This document shows positions 17,420-27,133 of a stretch of 64,000 nucleotides of DNA, piece by piece. The stretch comes from Microcoleus sp. FACHB-68 (GTDB lineage: Bacteria > Cyanobacteriota > Cyanobacteriia > Cyanobacteriales > Oscillatoriaceae), in the NCBI RefSeq assembly GCF_014695715.1, contig NZ_JACJOT010000016.1:124001-188000 (forward strand). The letters run 5' to 3'. A program made the translations under genes and the position numbers. Positions within the stretch are counted from its first letter, which is position 1. Every line of letters starts with the position of its first letter. The notes beneath the pieces were generated by a model. That model made no database searches and was not told where the DNA came from. It was given only the letters and a program-made list of their open reading frames with translations.

Positions 17420-18856
17420 ATGAATCATAAAGTCTACGCGCCTAACATCCACCTGTTTGCATTTCATCTCCGCAACGGCTATGGGGACTCTACTGGGGAA
17501 CAGTCTAACAACCAGTTGTGGCGAAAATGCGATCAAATCTTTGAAAAACTTAAAATTGAAGACCTCAAGCTGACACAAAAGTTAGATCAGCAAAAGTTTT
17601 CAGATAGTCCGCGTGTTGATTTACTGAAAGAAACGGAAATTAAAGACAATAAAGTTTCTTTGCCGCTTAATGGTCAGTTGCTCTTAAACGATCATCAAGT
17701 TGTCAAAATTTCTGGCTTTGCTTATCCGCTGCAAACTCATGACAGTTATGCGCTTTGGCTAAATCTTCGCCGGCCTGATCGAGAAAATGGCAAGAAAACA
17801 GAGTCTGTAGACCTTTCGATTCTGAGTAAGTTCAATCCAGATAGTTGCTTACTGCCAGAGTTTATTGAGTCATCTCTGGGTCAAACGCTGTTAATTACAG
17901 CTTGGCTAACAGAGGGACAAAATTACCAAGATAAACAGTTTTTAAGAGAACTTGCAGATCAATGTGTTGAGGAATTCATTCCCGATCCCTTACACCGTCC
18001 TAAATTCAATCGAGACGGCCTACTTTTTGGCAGTGCTATTTTTGAATATGGCATTATCAATCAGCCCCCACCTCACCAGCACATTTTAGTTTGGTTGTTT
18101 TGCCATACGGTAACTGACACAAAATTTGAGAAATGCTATAAAGAATTAATGGATTTATTTTATTATAGAAGCAAAGTTGTTCAATCTTATCTCAACAGCC
18201 GGAAAGTTTATAAAAATATTTATGATGCCTACAAAACCATAGAGGATGAAGTTGAAAAAATTGAGTGCTTAGGTGATAAAAATGATTTATATTGTCAGGA
18301 ATTATTTCAATATAAAGGAGTATTGAAAAAAATTCCCAAGGCTGCATTGGAATATTCTAGATTACTGCGAGATTTAGACCAGTGCCGGCACATGATTAAA
18401 ATGAATGCCCAGTGTTATGAAGAAAAACTCGCTAAAATTCAAGCGAAGCTGCAATCAGATAATTTAATTTTTCTAGAAATCTTTAGTCGAAAAAACTGTC
18501 TATATTTACAAGAAGAAATTCAAGCAGATTTGGGTTATTTTGAGCATGGATCGGGCTTGCTGGAAAAACTGCTAAGCGCGATTAGAGGCATGGTAGAAAT
18601 TGAACAAGCTGAGCAAGCAATCTGCCGGCAAGACACCATCAAATGGTTAGGAGCCGGCATCGGAACAGCCGTGGTTGTTGCTAGCAGTTCCACTCACCTA
18701 ACGCCGGAAAACCCTATTCACCCACCCTTTACCTCGCGCACCCTTCATCCCTTCATTACATCCCTGCTCATGAGTGCTTTTCTCGGCATTTTAGTAGGGC
18801 TAATCGCTCGATGGCTCATCCAACAGCGCCGGCATAAAGAAGTCGTGAATAAGTAG
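17420..18856 (+). CDS. Unknown protein with helical core and two C-terminal membrane segments
   Basis: I do not recognise this 478-residue protein. The N-terminal half looks globular (begins MNHKVYAPNIHLFAFHLRNG). Residues about 260-400 are mostly charged helices, likely coiled coil. The C-terminus has two hydrophobic stretches (about 412-425, weak, and 448-468, LLMSAFLGILVGLIARWLI) and ends in a basic tail. This order (soluble head, helical stalk, C-terminal membrane helices) superficially recalls CorA-like proteins and membrane effectors, but no family motif was found. It stands alone and converges on the DUF427 gene, sharing a terminator. Confidence 0.75.
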   Translation: MNHKVYAPNIHLFAFHLRNGYGDSTGEQSNNQLWRKCDQIFEKLKIEDLKLTQKLDQQKFSDSPRVDLLKETEIKDNKVSLPLNGQLLLNDHQVVKISGFAYPLQTHDSYALWLNLRRPDRENGKKTESVDLSILSKFNPDSCLLPEFIESSLGQTLLITAWLTEGQNYQDKQFLRELADQCVEEFIPDPLHRPKFNRDGLLFGSAIFEYGIINQPPPHQHILVWLFCHTVTDTKFEKCYKELMDLFYYRSKVVQSYLNSRKVYKNIYDAYKTIEDEVEKIECLGDKNDLYCQELFQYKGVLKKIPKAALEYSRLLRDLDQCRHMIKMNAQCYEEKLAKIQAKLQSDNLIFLEIFSRKNCLYLQEEIQADLGYFEHGSGLLEKLLSAIRGMVEIEQAEQAICRQDTIKWLGAGIGTAVVVASSSTHLTPENPIHPPFTSRTLHPFITSLLMSAFLGILVGLIARWLIQQRRHKEVVNK

Positions 18857-18865
18857 TCAAAGAAA

Positions 18866-18900
18866 AAAGCAGAGGCGGTATATCTACCGCCCCTAAAAAA
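18866..18900. terminator. Bidirectional terminator between convergent genes
   Basis: A perfect hairpin GGCGGTA-TATC-TACCGCC (18874-18891) is flanked on the left by AAAAAAGC, which reads as a T-run on the minus strand. It lies between the stop codons of the unknown protein (plus) and the DUF427 protein (minus), so it can serve both. Confidence 0.7.
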
Positions 18901-18919
18901 GGTAAAGAAAATTTACCCT

Positions 18920-19201
18920 TTATTCAACTTTCACGCCTCTCCAAAATGCGATATATCCTTCAATGTTCTTCGCTGCATCCTTTGCCTGCGGATAGTACCA
19001 AGCCGCATCCTTATTAACTTGACCCTCAACTTCAACGTTGTAATAACTCGCAACCCCTTTCCAAGGACAGGTGGTGTGGGTGTTACTTTCCTTGAAATAC
19101 TGCTGCTTAATCGCATCCGGCGGAAAATAATAATTGCCTTCCACCACTTGACCTTGATCGCTTTCGGCTATCACAGTACCGTTCCACACTGCTTTTGGCA
19201 T
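18920..19201 (-). CDS. DUF427 family protein
   Basis: This 93-residue protein (MPKAVWNGTVIAESDQ...) matches the DUF427 family, small beta-rich proteins common in cyanobacteria and actinobacteria. Family hallmarks visible are VWNG near the start, YYFPPDAI, TTCPWKGVASYYNV and a late AWYYPQ. Its biochemical role is not known. ATG 19201 is chosen because GGAG lies about seven bases upstream; the frame is open further but the extra 28 residues are unlike the family. Confidence 0.88.
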   Translation of the reverse strand: MPKAVWNGTVIAESDQGQVVEGNYYFPPDAIKQQYFKESNTHTTCPWKGVASYYNVEVEGQVNKDAAWYYPQAKDAAKNIEGYIAFWRGVKVE

Positions 19202-19991
19202 AAGAGACTCCACTAAAAACTGCTTACCCAACATTGTGCCTGAGCATCTCGGTACAGTAAACTCCCCTGGCAATTTTAAAGGCAAAAATGTTGAATTTGG
19301 GAGGAATCGCTATTCGCTGCCGGCTCTGACTGCGGCGAGGATCTGGCAATTTCAAAAAAGAATTTTCTCACACTAATATTTGGCATAACTACCAGAAACT
19401 CTGCTTCTTGAATTGCAACTAGCTTGATAACCGCGCTGCGGGACAGAAAACACAAAAGTCATGGAGTTTGAGGGATGATTTCATGCAGGCGCACTCCGGC
19501 AAACTCTGCGCTGTGATGGGGCAAACAAAGCTGCTATCTACAACGACTTCAACGGCAGGAACCACAGCAGCCGGTGTCACCTGCGAAAGCGAACCCATAG
19601 CCAACTCCTCAATCTCAGAAGTTTCAGACTTGATTAAACAAAGCCGGTGGCTACGGGGATTGTATGTCGGATGCAACCATAAGGGGATAACCATTTCCTG
19701 TCCTCACAAGACCTTTTAAGGTCACTAGATGCGAAATTCTGCACTAATACAAATTTCTTTACAACCGGCAAATAACCGGATACGTGTATCCCTCTTTACG
19801 CAAAATTCCAAGAGAAAGACCGGCAAGTTCAAGTAAAATCGAACGCAGACAGCCGGTAGCGACAGGAATTTATACCGGCAGCTTTATTGGACAAATCTTT
19901 AAAGAATTAATGAAGTGCTCGGCTGTCGGGAACAGACACCGGCACCCTCAACCCATAAAATAAGTGAGAGGTACATGACACACTGAGGGCA
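19202..19991. other. Long intergenic region with one doubtful small gene
   Basis: This 790-base stretch between the DUF427 gene and recQ has overlapping open frames on both strands around 19419-19719; only the minus-strand one is listed, at low confidence. Bases 19740-19990 before recQ are rich in CCGG words and carry no recognisable gene. Confidence 0.5.
19419..19694 (-). CDS. Possible small cysteine-containing protein, uncertain
   Basis: This 91-codon frame has an ATG start behind AGGA. The product includes a hydrophobic stretch (PAAVVPAVEVVV) followed by five cysteines (VCPIT, ECACM, FCVFCP). No family is recognised. An 83-codon frame lies opposite on the plus strand with a poorer TTG start, so coding status is unproven. 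It points toward the DUF427 gene and could be co-transcribed with it. Confidence 0.3.
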   Translation of the reverse strand: MVIPLWLHPTYNPRSHRLCLIKSETSEIEELAMGSLSQVTPAAVVPAVEVVVDSSFVCPITAQSLPECACMKSSLKLHDFCVFCPAARLSS

Positions 19992-22241
19992 ATGTCAGCA
20001 AAAATCCCGTTACCGGCAACCCAGCCCTTGTCTTTAGAACAAGCACTCAAACATTTTTTTGGCTATGACAGCTTCCGTCCCGGACAACGGCAGATTGTAG
20101 AGGACGCCTTAGCCCACCGGGATTCGCTGATCATCATGCCCACTGGCGGCGGAAAATCCCTGTGCTTTCAGTTGCCGGCACTCCTCAAACCAGGCGTCAC
20201 AGTGGTGGTATCGCCGCTGATCGCCTTAATGCAAGATCAGGTAGAAGCGCTGCAAAATAACGGTATTGGCGCAACCTTTCTTAACAGTACCCTTAACTGG
20301 CAAGAAGTCCGGGCGCGTGAAGAAGCCATCCTTGCCGGCAACATTAAACTGCTCTATGTCGCCCCAGAACGGCTTTTAGCCGACCGATTTTTACCCTTCT
20401 TAGAGCAAGTGCGATCTCAACTGGGTGTCTGCGCCTTTGCCATCGATGAAGCCCATTGTGTCTCCGAGTGGGGGCACGACTTCCGCCCAGAATACCGGCA
20501 AATGCAACACTTGCGCCGGCGCTACCCAGACATCCCGATCATGGCGCTGACTGCCACCGCCACCACCCGTGTACGTCAAGATATTATCCAGCAGTTGGCG
20601 CTACAAGAACCTTGCATTCATATCGCCAGTTTCAACCGGCCTAATCTTTATTACGAAGTTCGCCCCAAAAACAAGCAATCTTATAGAGAACTCCTGCAAC
20701 TGATCAAACAAGCCGGTGGCAGCAGCATTATCTATTGCCTCAGCCGGCGCAAAGTCGATGAACTTGCTTTTAAATTGCAACAAGATAAAATTTCCGCCCT
20801 GCCCTATCATGCCGGTATGAGCGATGAACAGCGCAGCATCAATCAAACTCGCTTCATTCGCGATGATGTGCAAGTTATGGTTGCCACCATCGCTTTTGGC
20901 ATGGGTATTAACAAACCCGACGTGCGCTGTGTTATCCATAACGACTTGCCCCGCAACTTAGAAAGCTATTATCAAGAATCGGGACGGGCAGGGCGAGATG
21001 GAGAGCCGGCACGCTGTATCCTGTTCTTCAGCTATGGCGACAAAAAAAGCATCGAACACTTCATCGACCAAAAACCAGACCCTCAAGAACAGCGAATCGC
21101 CCATCAACAACTGCGCCGCATGATCGATTATGCCGAAGGCACAGACTGCCGGCGTACCATCCAACTGAGTTACTTTGGCGAAGAATTTGCCGGCAACTGC
21201 GACACCTGCGACAACTGCCGGCAGCCCAAACCCATCCAAGACTGGACAATAGAAGCCCAAAAATTCCTCTCCTGCGTCGCTCGTTGCAAAGAACGCTTCG
21301 GCATGACCTATATTATTGACGTACTGCGCGGCTCCAAAAAAGAGAAAATCTTACAGTACAAACATCACGAACTCTCAACCTATGGCATCGGGATGGATAA
21401 AACCGCCGATGATTGGAAACTACTAGGGCGATCACTCGTGCACCAAGGTTTATTAGACGAAACCGCAGATGGTTATCAAGTCCTGAAACTCAACGAACGC
21501 AGTTGGGAAGTTTTGCGAAAACAACGCTCAGTTTCAATCGCCGTTCCCAGCGCACCGGCAGCTAGCACCGAGACAGACAAAGATCGCCACTCAGCAGAAG
21601 TAGAAATGCTGGTAAGCCGGCTGCGGTTACTTCGCAAACAACTTGCTAACGAGCAATCCCTCCCCCCTTACATGGTATTTGCCGATTCCACCCTGCGATT
21701 GATGGCCCAGCAAAGACCCCTAACCCCTGAAGAATTTAGCCAAATTTCCGGCGTAGGAGATTATAAACTCGCTCAATACGGGCAGCGCTTCATTGCCGAA
21801 ATCCAAGCTTACTGTCAAGAACACGGCATTAGCCCACGGGCGAGTCTCAATAACAGCGCTTCACCAGAACCGGCAACCCTCAAACAAAACTCTCCAGATT
21901 CAGCCCACCTTCCCACTTACACCCAAATGCAAACACTGGAATTGCACCGGCAAGGTTTAAGCGTCGAAGCAATTGCTAAACAGCGCAACCTCAAACCCAC
22001 CACCATCACCAACCATCTAGCTGAACTGATAGAAATGAATCAGCCGGTAGATTTAAACCAGATCGTGCCACTACCAGATCGGCAGAGAATTTTGCAAGCC
22101 ATCGAAGCCGTCGGAACCCACGCCCTCAAACCCGTTTATGAATATTTAGAGGAAACCTACAGTTATGGAGAAATTCGCTTAGTCGGCGCATGGGTGCGAA
22201 ACGGACAAAAAGCACTCACACAGCCAGAAAAGCAACCCTAA
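19992..22241 (+). CDS. recQ: ATP-dependent DNA helicase RecQ
   Basis: This 749-residue 3'-5' helicase is used in recombination and replication-fork repair. Walker A is TGGGKS (51-56), the DEAH box is in AIDEAHCVSEWGHDFRPEY, and motif VI is QESGRAGRDGEP. A RecQ zinc site (CDTCDNCRQP) is followed by winged-helix and HRDC domains (around PPYMVFADSTLRLMA). A C-terminal helix-turn-helix (GLSVEAIAKQRNLKPTTITNHL, about 655-675) matches the HTH_40 extension found in many RecQ proteins. Start ATG 19992 is a good fit to the family N-terminus though its ribosome site is weak. Confidence 0.95.
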   Translation: MSAKIPLPATQPLSLEQALKHFFGYDSFRPGQRQIVEDALAHRDSLIIMPTGGGKSLCFQLPALLKPGVTVVVSPLIALMQDQVEALQNNGIGATFLNSTLNWQEVRAREEAILAGNIKLLYVAPERLLADRFLPFLEQVRSQLGVCAFAIDEAHCVSEWGHDFRPEYRQMQHLRRRYPDIPIMALTATATTRVRQDIIQQLALQEPCIHIASFNRPNLYYEVRPKNKQSYRELLQLIKQAGGSSIIYCLSRRKVDELAFKLQQDKISALPYHAGMSDEQRSINQTRFIRDDVQVMVATIAFGMGINKPDVRCVIHNDLPRNLESYYQESGRAGRDGEPARCILFFSYGDKKSIEHFIDQKPDPQEQRIAHQQLRRMIDYAEGTDCRRTIQLSYFGEEFAGNCDTCDNCRQPKPIQDWTIEAQKFLSCVARCKERFGMTYIIDVLRGSKKEKILQYKHHELSTYGIGMDKTADDWKLLGRSLVHQGLLDETADGYQVLKLNERSWEVLRKQRSVSIAVPSAPAASTETDKDRHSAEVEMLVSRLRLLRKQLANEQSLPPYMVFADSTLRLMAQQRPLTPEEFSQISGVGDYKLAQYGQRFIAEIQAYCQEHGISPRASLNNSASPEPATLKQNSPDSAHLPTYTQMQTLELHRQGLSVEAIAKQRNLKPTTITNHLAELIEMNQPVDLNQIVPLPDRQRILQAIEAVGTHALKPVYEYLEETYSYGEIRLVGAWVRNGQKALTQPEKQP

Positions 22242-22270
22242 AACCAACCCTTGCATCCAACCCTCAACCT

Positions 22271-22302
22271 TATCTGCGTTTATCTGCGTGCATCTGCGGT
22301 TA
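22271..22302 (+). repeat. Dispersed intergenic repeat with 10-bp period (copy 1)
   Basis: Three successive ATCTGCG units spaced 10 bases apart are followed by GTTAAAAAA. Related copies lie at 27181-27223, 48936-48968 and 52950-52985, always between genes. Confidence 0.75.
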
Positions 22303-22423
22303 AAAAACAAAAATTAACCAAAAGCGAAGCGAATGCAACTTCAACAACTGTCATAAAATTGGCACAGCCCGTCAAATCACCTCACATACTTAAACTTACC
22401 CACTAAAACTCACAATTAAAGTC

Positions 22424-24385
22424 ATGAATCGCCCCGCCACCGACCTTTATTCCTACATGACCGAGCGAGAACGCGCCAACGTTGCCGACATGGCAGAGTA
22501 CAATTCTGTGCAGTCTCTGCCAGAAATTTGGCCTCTAGCGCGTTCTCGGTTCGGCCAAACACTTGCCCTGTGGGACCCCCACAGCAAACCTGAAGTAAAG
22601 CTTACCTATACCCAACTTGCCGATCAAATACAACAGTTTGCCGGCGGCATCCAGTCATTAGGTTTACCTCCAGCAATCGACGGAGTTCCCCCCCGTGTTG
22701 CCTTGTTTTCTGATAACAATCCCCGGTGGTTCATCGCCGATCAAGGCATTATGACAGCCGGCGGCGCAGATGCCGTCAGATCCTCTCAAGCAGATCGCGA
22801 TGAACTGCTGTATATCTTAGAAAATAGCGGCAGCACCGGCTTAGTCGTAGAAAACCTTGCCACACTAAAAAAACTGCGTCCCCAGCTAGACGACTTGCCG
22901 GTGCAGTGGGTCGTTTTACTCTCAGATGAACAACCCCCCGAATCAGAAACCTTAAAAATTGTCAACTACACCCAACTGATGGCAGAAGCGGCAAGCCAAA
23001 CGCTCAGGCTAGCCATGCCAAAAGGCCAAACTCTGGCCACCCTTCTCTACACCTCTGGCACCACCGGCAAACCAAAAGGCGTCATCCTCACCCATGCAAA
23101 CTTCCTGCACCAAATTAATACTCTTGGGGTGGCATTGCAAGCGCACATGGGCGACTGCGCCCTGACGATTCTTCCCACCTGGCACAGCTTCGGGCGTATT
23201 GGGGAATACTTCCTTCTCTCCCAAGGCTGCACCCAAATCTACACCAACATTCGCTACGTCAAACAAGACTTGAAACAGTACAAGCCGCAGTATTTGATCG
23301 CCGTTCCCCGTCTGTGGGAATCGATTTATGAAGCGATTCAGAAACAATTTCGTGAACAACCGGCAAACAAACAAAAGTTGGTGAAAACCTTGCTAGGCTT
23401 CAGTCAAAGCTACATCGAATCTCGCCGCACGCTGAAAGAATTGCGCCTAGAACCTCATCCTCCCTCACTTCCTGAAAAGTTACTGGCCGGCATCAAAACA
23501 GCCGCTTTCTGGCCATTCCATACCTTCGCAGACCGGCTGGTTTACGGCAAGATTCGGGAAGCCACAGGAGGGCGGATGAAGTACGCCATCTGTGGAGGCG
23601 GTTCCCTGGCAATGCACTTGGAAAACTTTTTTGAAATTGTTGATGTGCAATTGCTGGTAGGTTACGGTTTAACAGAAACCACGCCGGTTTTAACTGCACG
23701 GCGTCCCTGGCATAACTTGCGCGGTTCATCTGGCCGGCCTCTACCGGCAACTGAAATTCGCATTGTCGATCCAGAAACTCGCCAAGTCTTACCTGCCGGT
23801 GAACGTGGTTTAGTTCTGGCGCGAGGGCCGCAACTCATGCAAGGTTATTTTCAAAATCCCCAAGCAACAAGTAAGGCAATTGACAAAGACGGCTGGTTTG
23901 ACACCGGCGACTTGGGCTGGCTAACACCGGGTAATGATGTGGTACTCACAGGTCGCGCCAAGGATACCATTGTGCTAACCAATGGGGAAAATATCGAGCC
24001 TCAGCCGATTGAAGATGCCTGTGTTCGTAGTCCTTACATTGACCAAATTATGTTAGTCGGTCAAGACCAAAAAGTGCTAGGGGCTTTGATTGTGCCAAAC
24101 TTAGACGCACTGCAAAAATGGGCAATTGAGCAAAATATCCCGCTGCCGGCAGATGGAAAAGAACTTGATTTGAGTGCTAAGCCGGTGCAAGAGTTGTTCC
24201 GCCAAGAATTAAATCGTGAAGTACCAAACCGGCCTGGATACCGCCCAGACGACCGCATTGGACCCTTCCGCCTAATTGCCGAACCCTTTACGATCGAAAA
24301 CGGCATGATGACACAAACGCTGAAAATTAAGCGACCCGTTGTGATGGAACACTACCGCGATATGATTAACGGGATGTTTTCTTGA
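22424..24385 (+). CDS. aas: Acyl-ACP synthetase / long-chain fatty acid ligase
   Basis: This 653-residue AMP-forming ligase activates free fatty acids. It shows the P-loop LLYTSGTTGKPKGV, the GYGLTETTP motif, the DTGDLGW core and the late TGRAKDTIVLTNGENIEP hinge. In cyanobacteria the single such enzyme is acyl-ACP synthetase, which re-incorporates fatty acids released from membranes or taken up; the overall shape, including the long middle insertion around residues 300-370, matches that type. Acyl-CoA rather than acyl-ACP specificity cannot be excluded from sequence. Confidence 0.9.
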   Translation: MNRPATDLYSYMTERERANVADMAEYNSVQSLPEIWPLARSRFGQTLALWDPHSKPEVKLTYTQLADQIQQFAGGIQSLGLPPAIDGVPPRVALFSDNNPRWFIADQGIMTAGGADAVRSSQADRDELLYILENSGSTGLVVENLATLKKLRPQLDDLPVQWVVLLSDEQPPESETLKIVNYTQLMAEAASQTLRLAMPKGQTLATLLYTSGTTGKPKGVILTHANFLHQINTLGVALQAHMGDCALTILPTWHSFGRIGEYFLLSQGCTQIYTNIRYVKQDLKQYKPQYLIAVPRLWESIYEAIQKQFREQPANKQKLVKTLLGFSQSYIESRRTLKELRLEPHPPSLPEKLLAGIKTAAFWPFHTFADRLVYGKIREATGGRMKYAICGGGSLAMHLENFFEIVDVQLLVGYGLTETTPVLTARRPWHNLRGSSGRPLPATEIRIVDPETRQVLPAGERGLVLARGPQLMQGYFQNPQATSKAIDKDGWFDTGDLGWLTPGNDVVLTGRAKDTIVLTNGENIEPQPIEDACVRSPYIDQIMLVGQDQKVLGALIVPNLDALQKWAIEQNIPLPADGKELDLSAKPVQELFRQELNREVPNRPGYRPDDRIGPFRLIAEPFTIENGMMTQTLKIKRPVVMEHYRDMINGMFS

Positions 24386-24414
24386 TCCCGAAATACTAAG
24401 CGTTCCCCAGAGCA

Positions 24415-24867
24415 ATGTTTATGGATGCGGCCAACTCTTTATTACTGAAACGCGCTATTACGGTTAAAGCTATCGTCACCTCGCGGTGGAAAGAAGAAGC
24501 GCAACAGCAACTCCAAGCCCAAATCAACCAACTAGACAGTCAGTTGCAACAGCTAGAAATGCAAGGGCAGCGGATGATTTCGGAAATTCAGAGGCAAAGC
24601 TTGCAGCCCCCCGGCCCTCAGGTAATGCAACAAATTGAAAACATTCAAGGTCAGGTGAATCAAAAGAAAAGTGAGCTGCTAGAGCAAAAAAATCAAATTT
24701 TACAACAGTTGCAACAAGTGCAGCAGTTAGAACTTGAACAAGAGGTCAACCAAGGTCAAATTGAAAGCTTTTTCCGCATTGAGCGCGGTGACAACTTGAT
24801 TCACAAAATGCAAGTTGAAATTCTGCTGCGCGATGGTGTGGTAGAGGAAATTCGCGGCGATCTCTAG
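24415..24867 (+). CDS. YlqD family coiled-coil protein
   Basis: This 150-residue protein matches the YlqD family, conserved in cyanobacteria and Firmicutes, function unknown. An N-terminal strand segment (LLLKRAITVKAIVTSRWKEE) and a C-terminal one (IERGDNLIHKMQVEILLRDG) flank a glutamine-rich coiled coil (about 30-110, repeated QLQQLE and QQVQQLE). ATG 24415 and ATG 24421 are both possible. It lies 29 bases after aas in the same direction and may be co-transcribed. Confidence 0.82.
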   Translation: MFMDAANSLLLKRAITVKAIVTSRWKEEAQQQLQAQINQLDSQLQQLEMQGQRMISEIQRQSLQPPGPQVMQQIENIQGQVNQKKSELLEQKNQILQQLQQVQQLELEQEVNQGQIESFFRIERGDNLIHKMQVEILLRDGVVEEIRGDL

Positions 24868-24869
24868 TC

Positions 24870-24903
24870 TGAGTGCTAAGTTTTGAGTGCTGAGTGCTGA
24901 GTC
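24870..24903 (+). repeat. Heptanucleotide tandem repeat (TGAGTGC type)
   Basis: Imperfect TGAGTGC units run directly after the ylqD-like gene. This is the short tandemly repeated repetitive (STRR) class known from filamentous cyanobacteria; related arrays lie at 40714-40808 and 59119-59158. Confidence 0.75.
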
Positions 24904-25031
24904 CACTCAACCACTCACTCCCTCTCTTCTACCTAGCCCCGAATTCCTCTCTATTTTCCCTTACCCCTAAACAGGGTACAATTCAATCTTGTCCTGCTGT
25001 CGTTTTAATTGTCGATTCAGATCGCCTCCTT

Positions 25032-26336
25032 ATGATTCACGAAGTTTTCATGCCGGCCCTCAGTTCCACCATGACCGAAGGCAAAATCGTCTCTTGGGAA
25101 AAATCTCCAGGGGACAAAATCGAAAAAGGTGAAACGGTGGTGGTGGTCGAGTCTGACAAGGCAGATATGGATGTGGAGTCCTTCTATGAAGGGTATCTAG
25201 CCACGATCATCGTATCTGCCGGCGACACCGCCCCGGTTGGTGCTGCCATCGCTTTAGTCGCCGAAACAGAAGCAGAAATTGAAAGCGCCAAGCAGCAAGC
25301 CGCTGGCAAAAGTCAGCCGGCAGCAAAAAGTGCAACTCCTGAGCCGGCAGCAGCAACTCAGTCCAAAGTTGAAGAACCGGCAATTACTCAGGCAAGCACC
25401 AGCCGGCAAAACGGACGCAGTATTGCCTCACCCCGCGCTAAGAAGCTGGCAAAGGAACTTAACGTTGATTTGAAGTCCCTGCACGGAAGTGGCCCACATG
25501 GCCGGATCGTGGCAGAGGATGTGGAAGCGGCTGCCGGGAAGGCGAAACAGCCGGTGGGTGCCACAGCAACGCCAGGAATGACATCCCCGACACCGACACC
25601 GGCCCCGGCCCCGGCACCTCAAGTGAAGCCGGCAGCCCCCGCCGCCCCGGTATCTGTGGCACCGGGCCAAGTGGTGCCCTTCAACACCCTGCAAAATGCA
25701 GTGGTGCGGAATATGGTGGCGAGTTTGCAAGTGCCGGTGTTCCGTGTGGGTTACACCATTACCACGGACAATTTAGATAAGCTTTACAAGCAAATCAAGT
25801 CCAAAGGCGTTACCATGACGGCCCTGCTGGCAAAAGCCGTGGCGGTGACACTGCAAAAACACCCGCTGCTAAATGCCAGCTACACAGATGCGGGAATTCA
25901 GCATAACTCCGGAATCAATATTGCGGTAGCCGTGGCAATGGAAGGCGGCGGCTTGATCACGCCGGTGTTACAAAATGCCGATCAAGTTGATATTTACTCC
26001 CTGTCTCGCAGCTGGAAGGATTTAGTGGAGCGCTCCAGAGCCAAGCAATTACAGCCGGCGGAATATACCACAGGAACCTTCACTTTGTCAAACCTGGGAA
26101 TGTACGGGGTGGATAGCTTCGATGCGATTTTGCCGCCTGGACAAGGTTCCATTCTGGCAATTGGAGGGGCGCGGCCTCAAGTGGTGGCGACCGAAGATGG
26201 CATGATGGGTGTACGCCGGCAAATGACGGTCAATATCACCTGTGACCACCGGATTATCTACGGTGCCGATGCTGCGGCATTCTTGCAGGATTTGGCAAAA
26301 TTGATTGAAACAAATACTCAATCACTGACTATGTAG
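25032..26336 (+). CDS. pdhC: Pyruvate dehydrogenase E2 (dihydrolipoamide acetyltransferase)
   Basis: This 434-residue protein forms the core of the complex that makes acetyl-CoA. The N-terminal lipoyl domain carries the lipoyl lysine in ESDKADMD. An Ala/Pro-rich linker, an E1/E3-binding domain (SPRAKKLAKELN...GPHGRIVAEDVE), a second Pro/Ala linker and the catalytic CAT domain follow. The active-site motif is CDHRIIYGADAA, with Tyr where many E2 enzymes have Asp; this is normal for cyanobacterial and plastid E2. ATG 25032 begins the family-like MIHEVFMPALS; the frame is open for 46 more codons upstream but that sequence looks non-coding. Confidence 0.94.
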   Translation: MIHEVFMPALSSTMTEGKIVSWEKSPGDKIEKGETVVVVESDKADMDVESFYEGYLATIIVSAGDTAPVGAAIALVAETEAEIESAKQQAAGKSQPAAKSATPEPAAATQSKVEEPAITQASTSRQNGRSIASPRAKKLAKELNVDLKSLHGSGPHGRIVAEDVEAAAGKAKQPVGATATPGMTSPTPTPAPAPAPQVKPAAPAAPVSVAPGQVVPFNTLQNAVVRNMVASLQVPVFRVGYTITTDNLDKLYKQIKSKGVTMTALLAKAVAVTLQKHPLLNASYTDAGIQHNSGINIAVAVAMEGGGLITPVLQNADQVDIYSLSRSWKDLVERSRAKQLQPAEYTTGTFTLSNLGMYGVDSFDAILPPGQGSILAIGGARPQVVATEDGMMGVRRQMTVNITCDHRIIYGADAAAFLQDLAKLIETNTQSLTM

Positions 26337-26425
26337 GAAGACTCTCCTGGGATACCCCAGCGCCTCTTGTTAAGGGGAGTTGGGGGATCTCGAACTATCA
26401 TCAACCACCTCATCTTTTGCCTAAA

Positions 26426-27133
26426 ATGGTTGAAACAACTGGATCGGCCCGCACCCTAGCCGTAGACATTGGCGGCAGTGGTATTAAAGTAATCGTCTTG
26501 GATGAAGCCGGTGAACCGCTGACGGAACGTAGTCGGATGGAGACGCCGCAACCCCCCAAACCGGATGCGGTACTCGCGGTGATCGCCCAATTAGCCGCCG
26601 GACAGGGAGAATTTGATCGCGTCTCTGTGGGATTTCCCGGTGTGGTGCGAAACGGGGTTACTTATACGGCGGTAAATTTAGACCCAGCTTGGATGGAATT
26701 TGACCTGGCGGCGGCGCTGCAAGAGCGGTTAGGCAAGCCGGTGCGCGTGGCAAATGATGCGGATATGCAGGGAATGGGCGCAATTGCCGGCAACGGAGTT
26801 GAACTGGTGGTTACTTTGGGCACCGGCTTTGGTTCTGCACTCTTTGTGAACGGTAAATTAGTGCCGAATTTAGAAATGGGACATCATCCATTTCGCAAGG
26901 GGGAAACCTACGAACAACAATTAAGGCGTACGGCGTTGGATGATATCGGTCAAAAACGGTGGAACCGGCGCTTGGAAAAAGCGATTGGCACCCTTGGACG
27001 TTTGTTTAATTATGATTGCCTTTATATTGGCGGCGGTGAGGCGAAAAAAGTCTCGCTGGAGTTGCCGGCAAATGTCAAAATTGTGCCGAATATTAGTGGT
27101 TTATTAGGCGGTATTGCTTTGTGGCGCGATTAA
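26426..27133 (+). CDS. ROK-family sugar kinase, polyphosphate-glucokinase-like
   Basis: This protein of about 235 residues has the ROK/ASKHA ATPase signature LAVDIGGSGIKVIVLD, the VNDAD-type catalytic segment VANDADMQGMGA with the presumed catalytic Asp, and GTGFGSALFVNG. The MGHHPFRKG segment replaces the usual ROK zinc motif, as in polyphosphate glucokinases. It should phosphorylate glucose or a related sugar with ATP or polyphosphate; the donor cannot be fixed from sequence. ATG 26426 is preferred over a TTG at 26417. Confidence 0.83.
   Translation: MVETTGSARTLAVDIGGSGIKVIVLDEAGEPLTERSRMETPQPPKPDAVLAVIAQLAAGQGEFDRVSVGFPGVVRNGVTYTAVNLDPAWMEFDLAAALQERLGKPVRVANDADMQGMGAIAGNGVELVVTLGTGFGSALFVNGKLVPNLEMGHHPFRKGETYEQQLRRTALDDIGQKRWNRRLEKAIGTLGRLFNYDCLYIGGGEAKKVSLELPANVKIVPNISGLLGGIALWRD

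Noticed and set aside
19468-19719. 83-codon plus-strand frame opposite the possible Cys-rich gene
   Set aside because: It has a TTG start and a weaker ribosome site than the opposing frame; neither is secure, and only the minus-strand one is listed.
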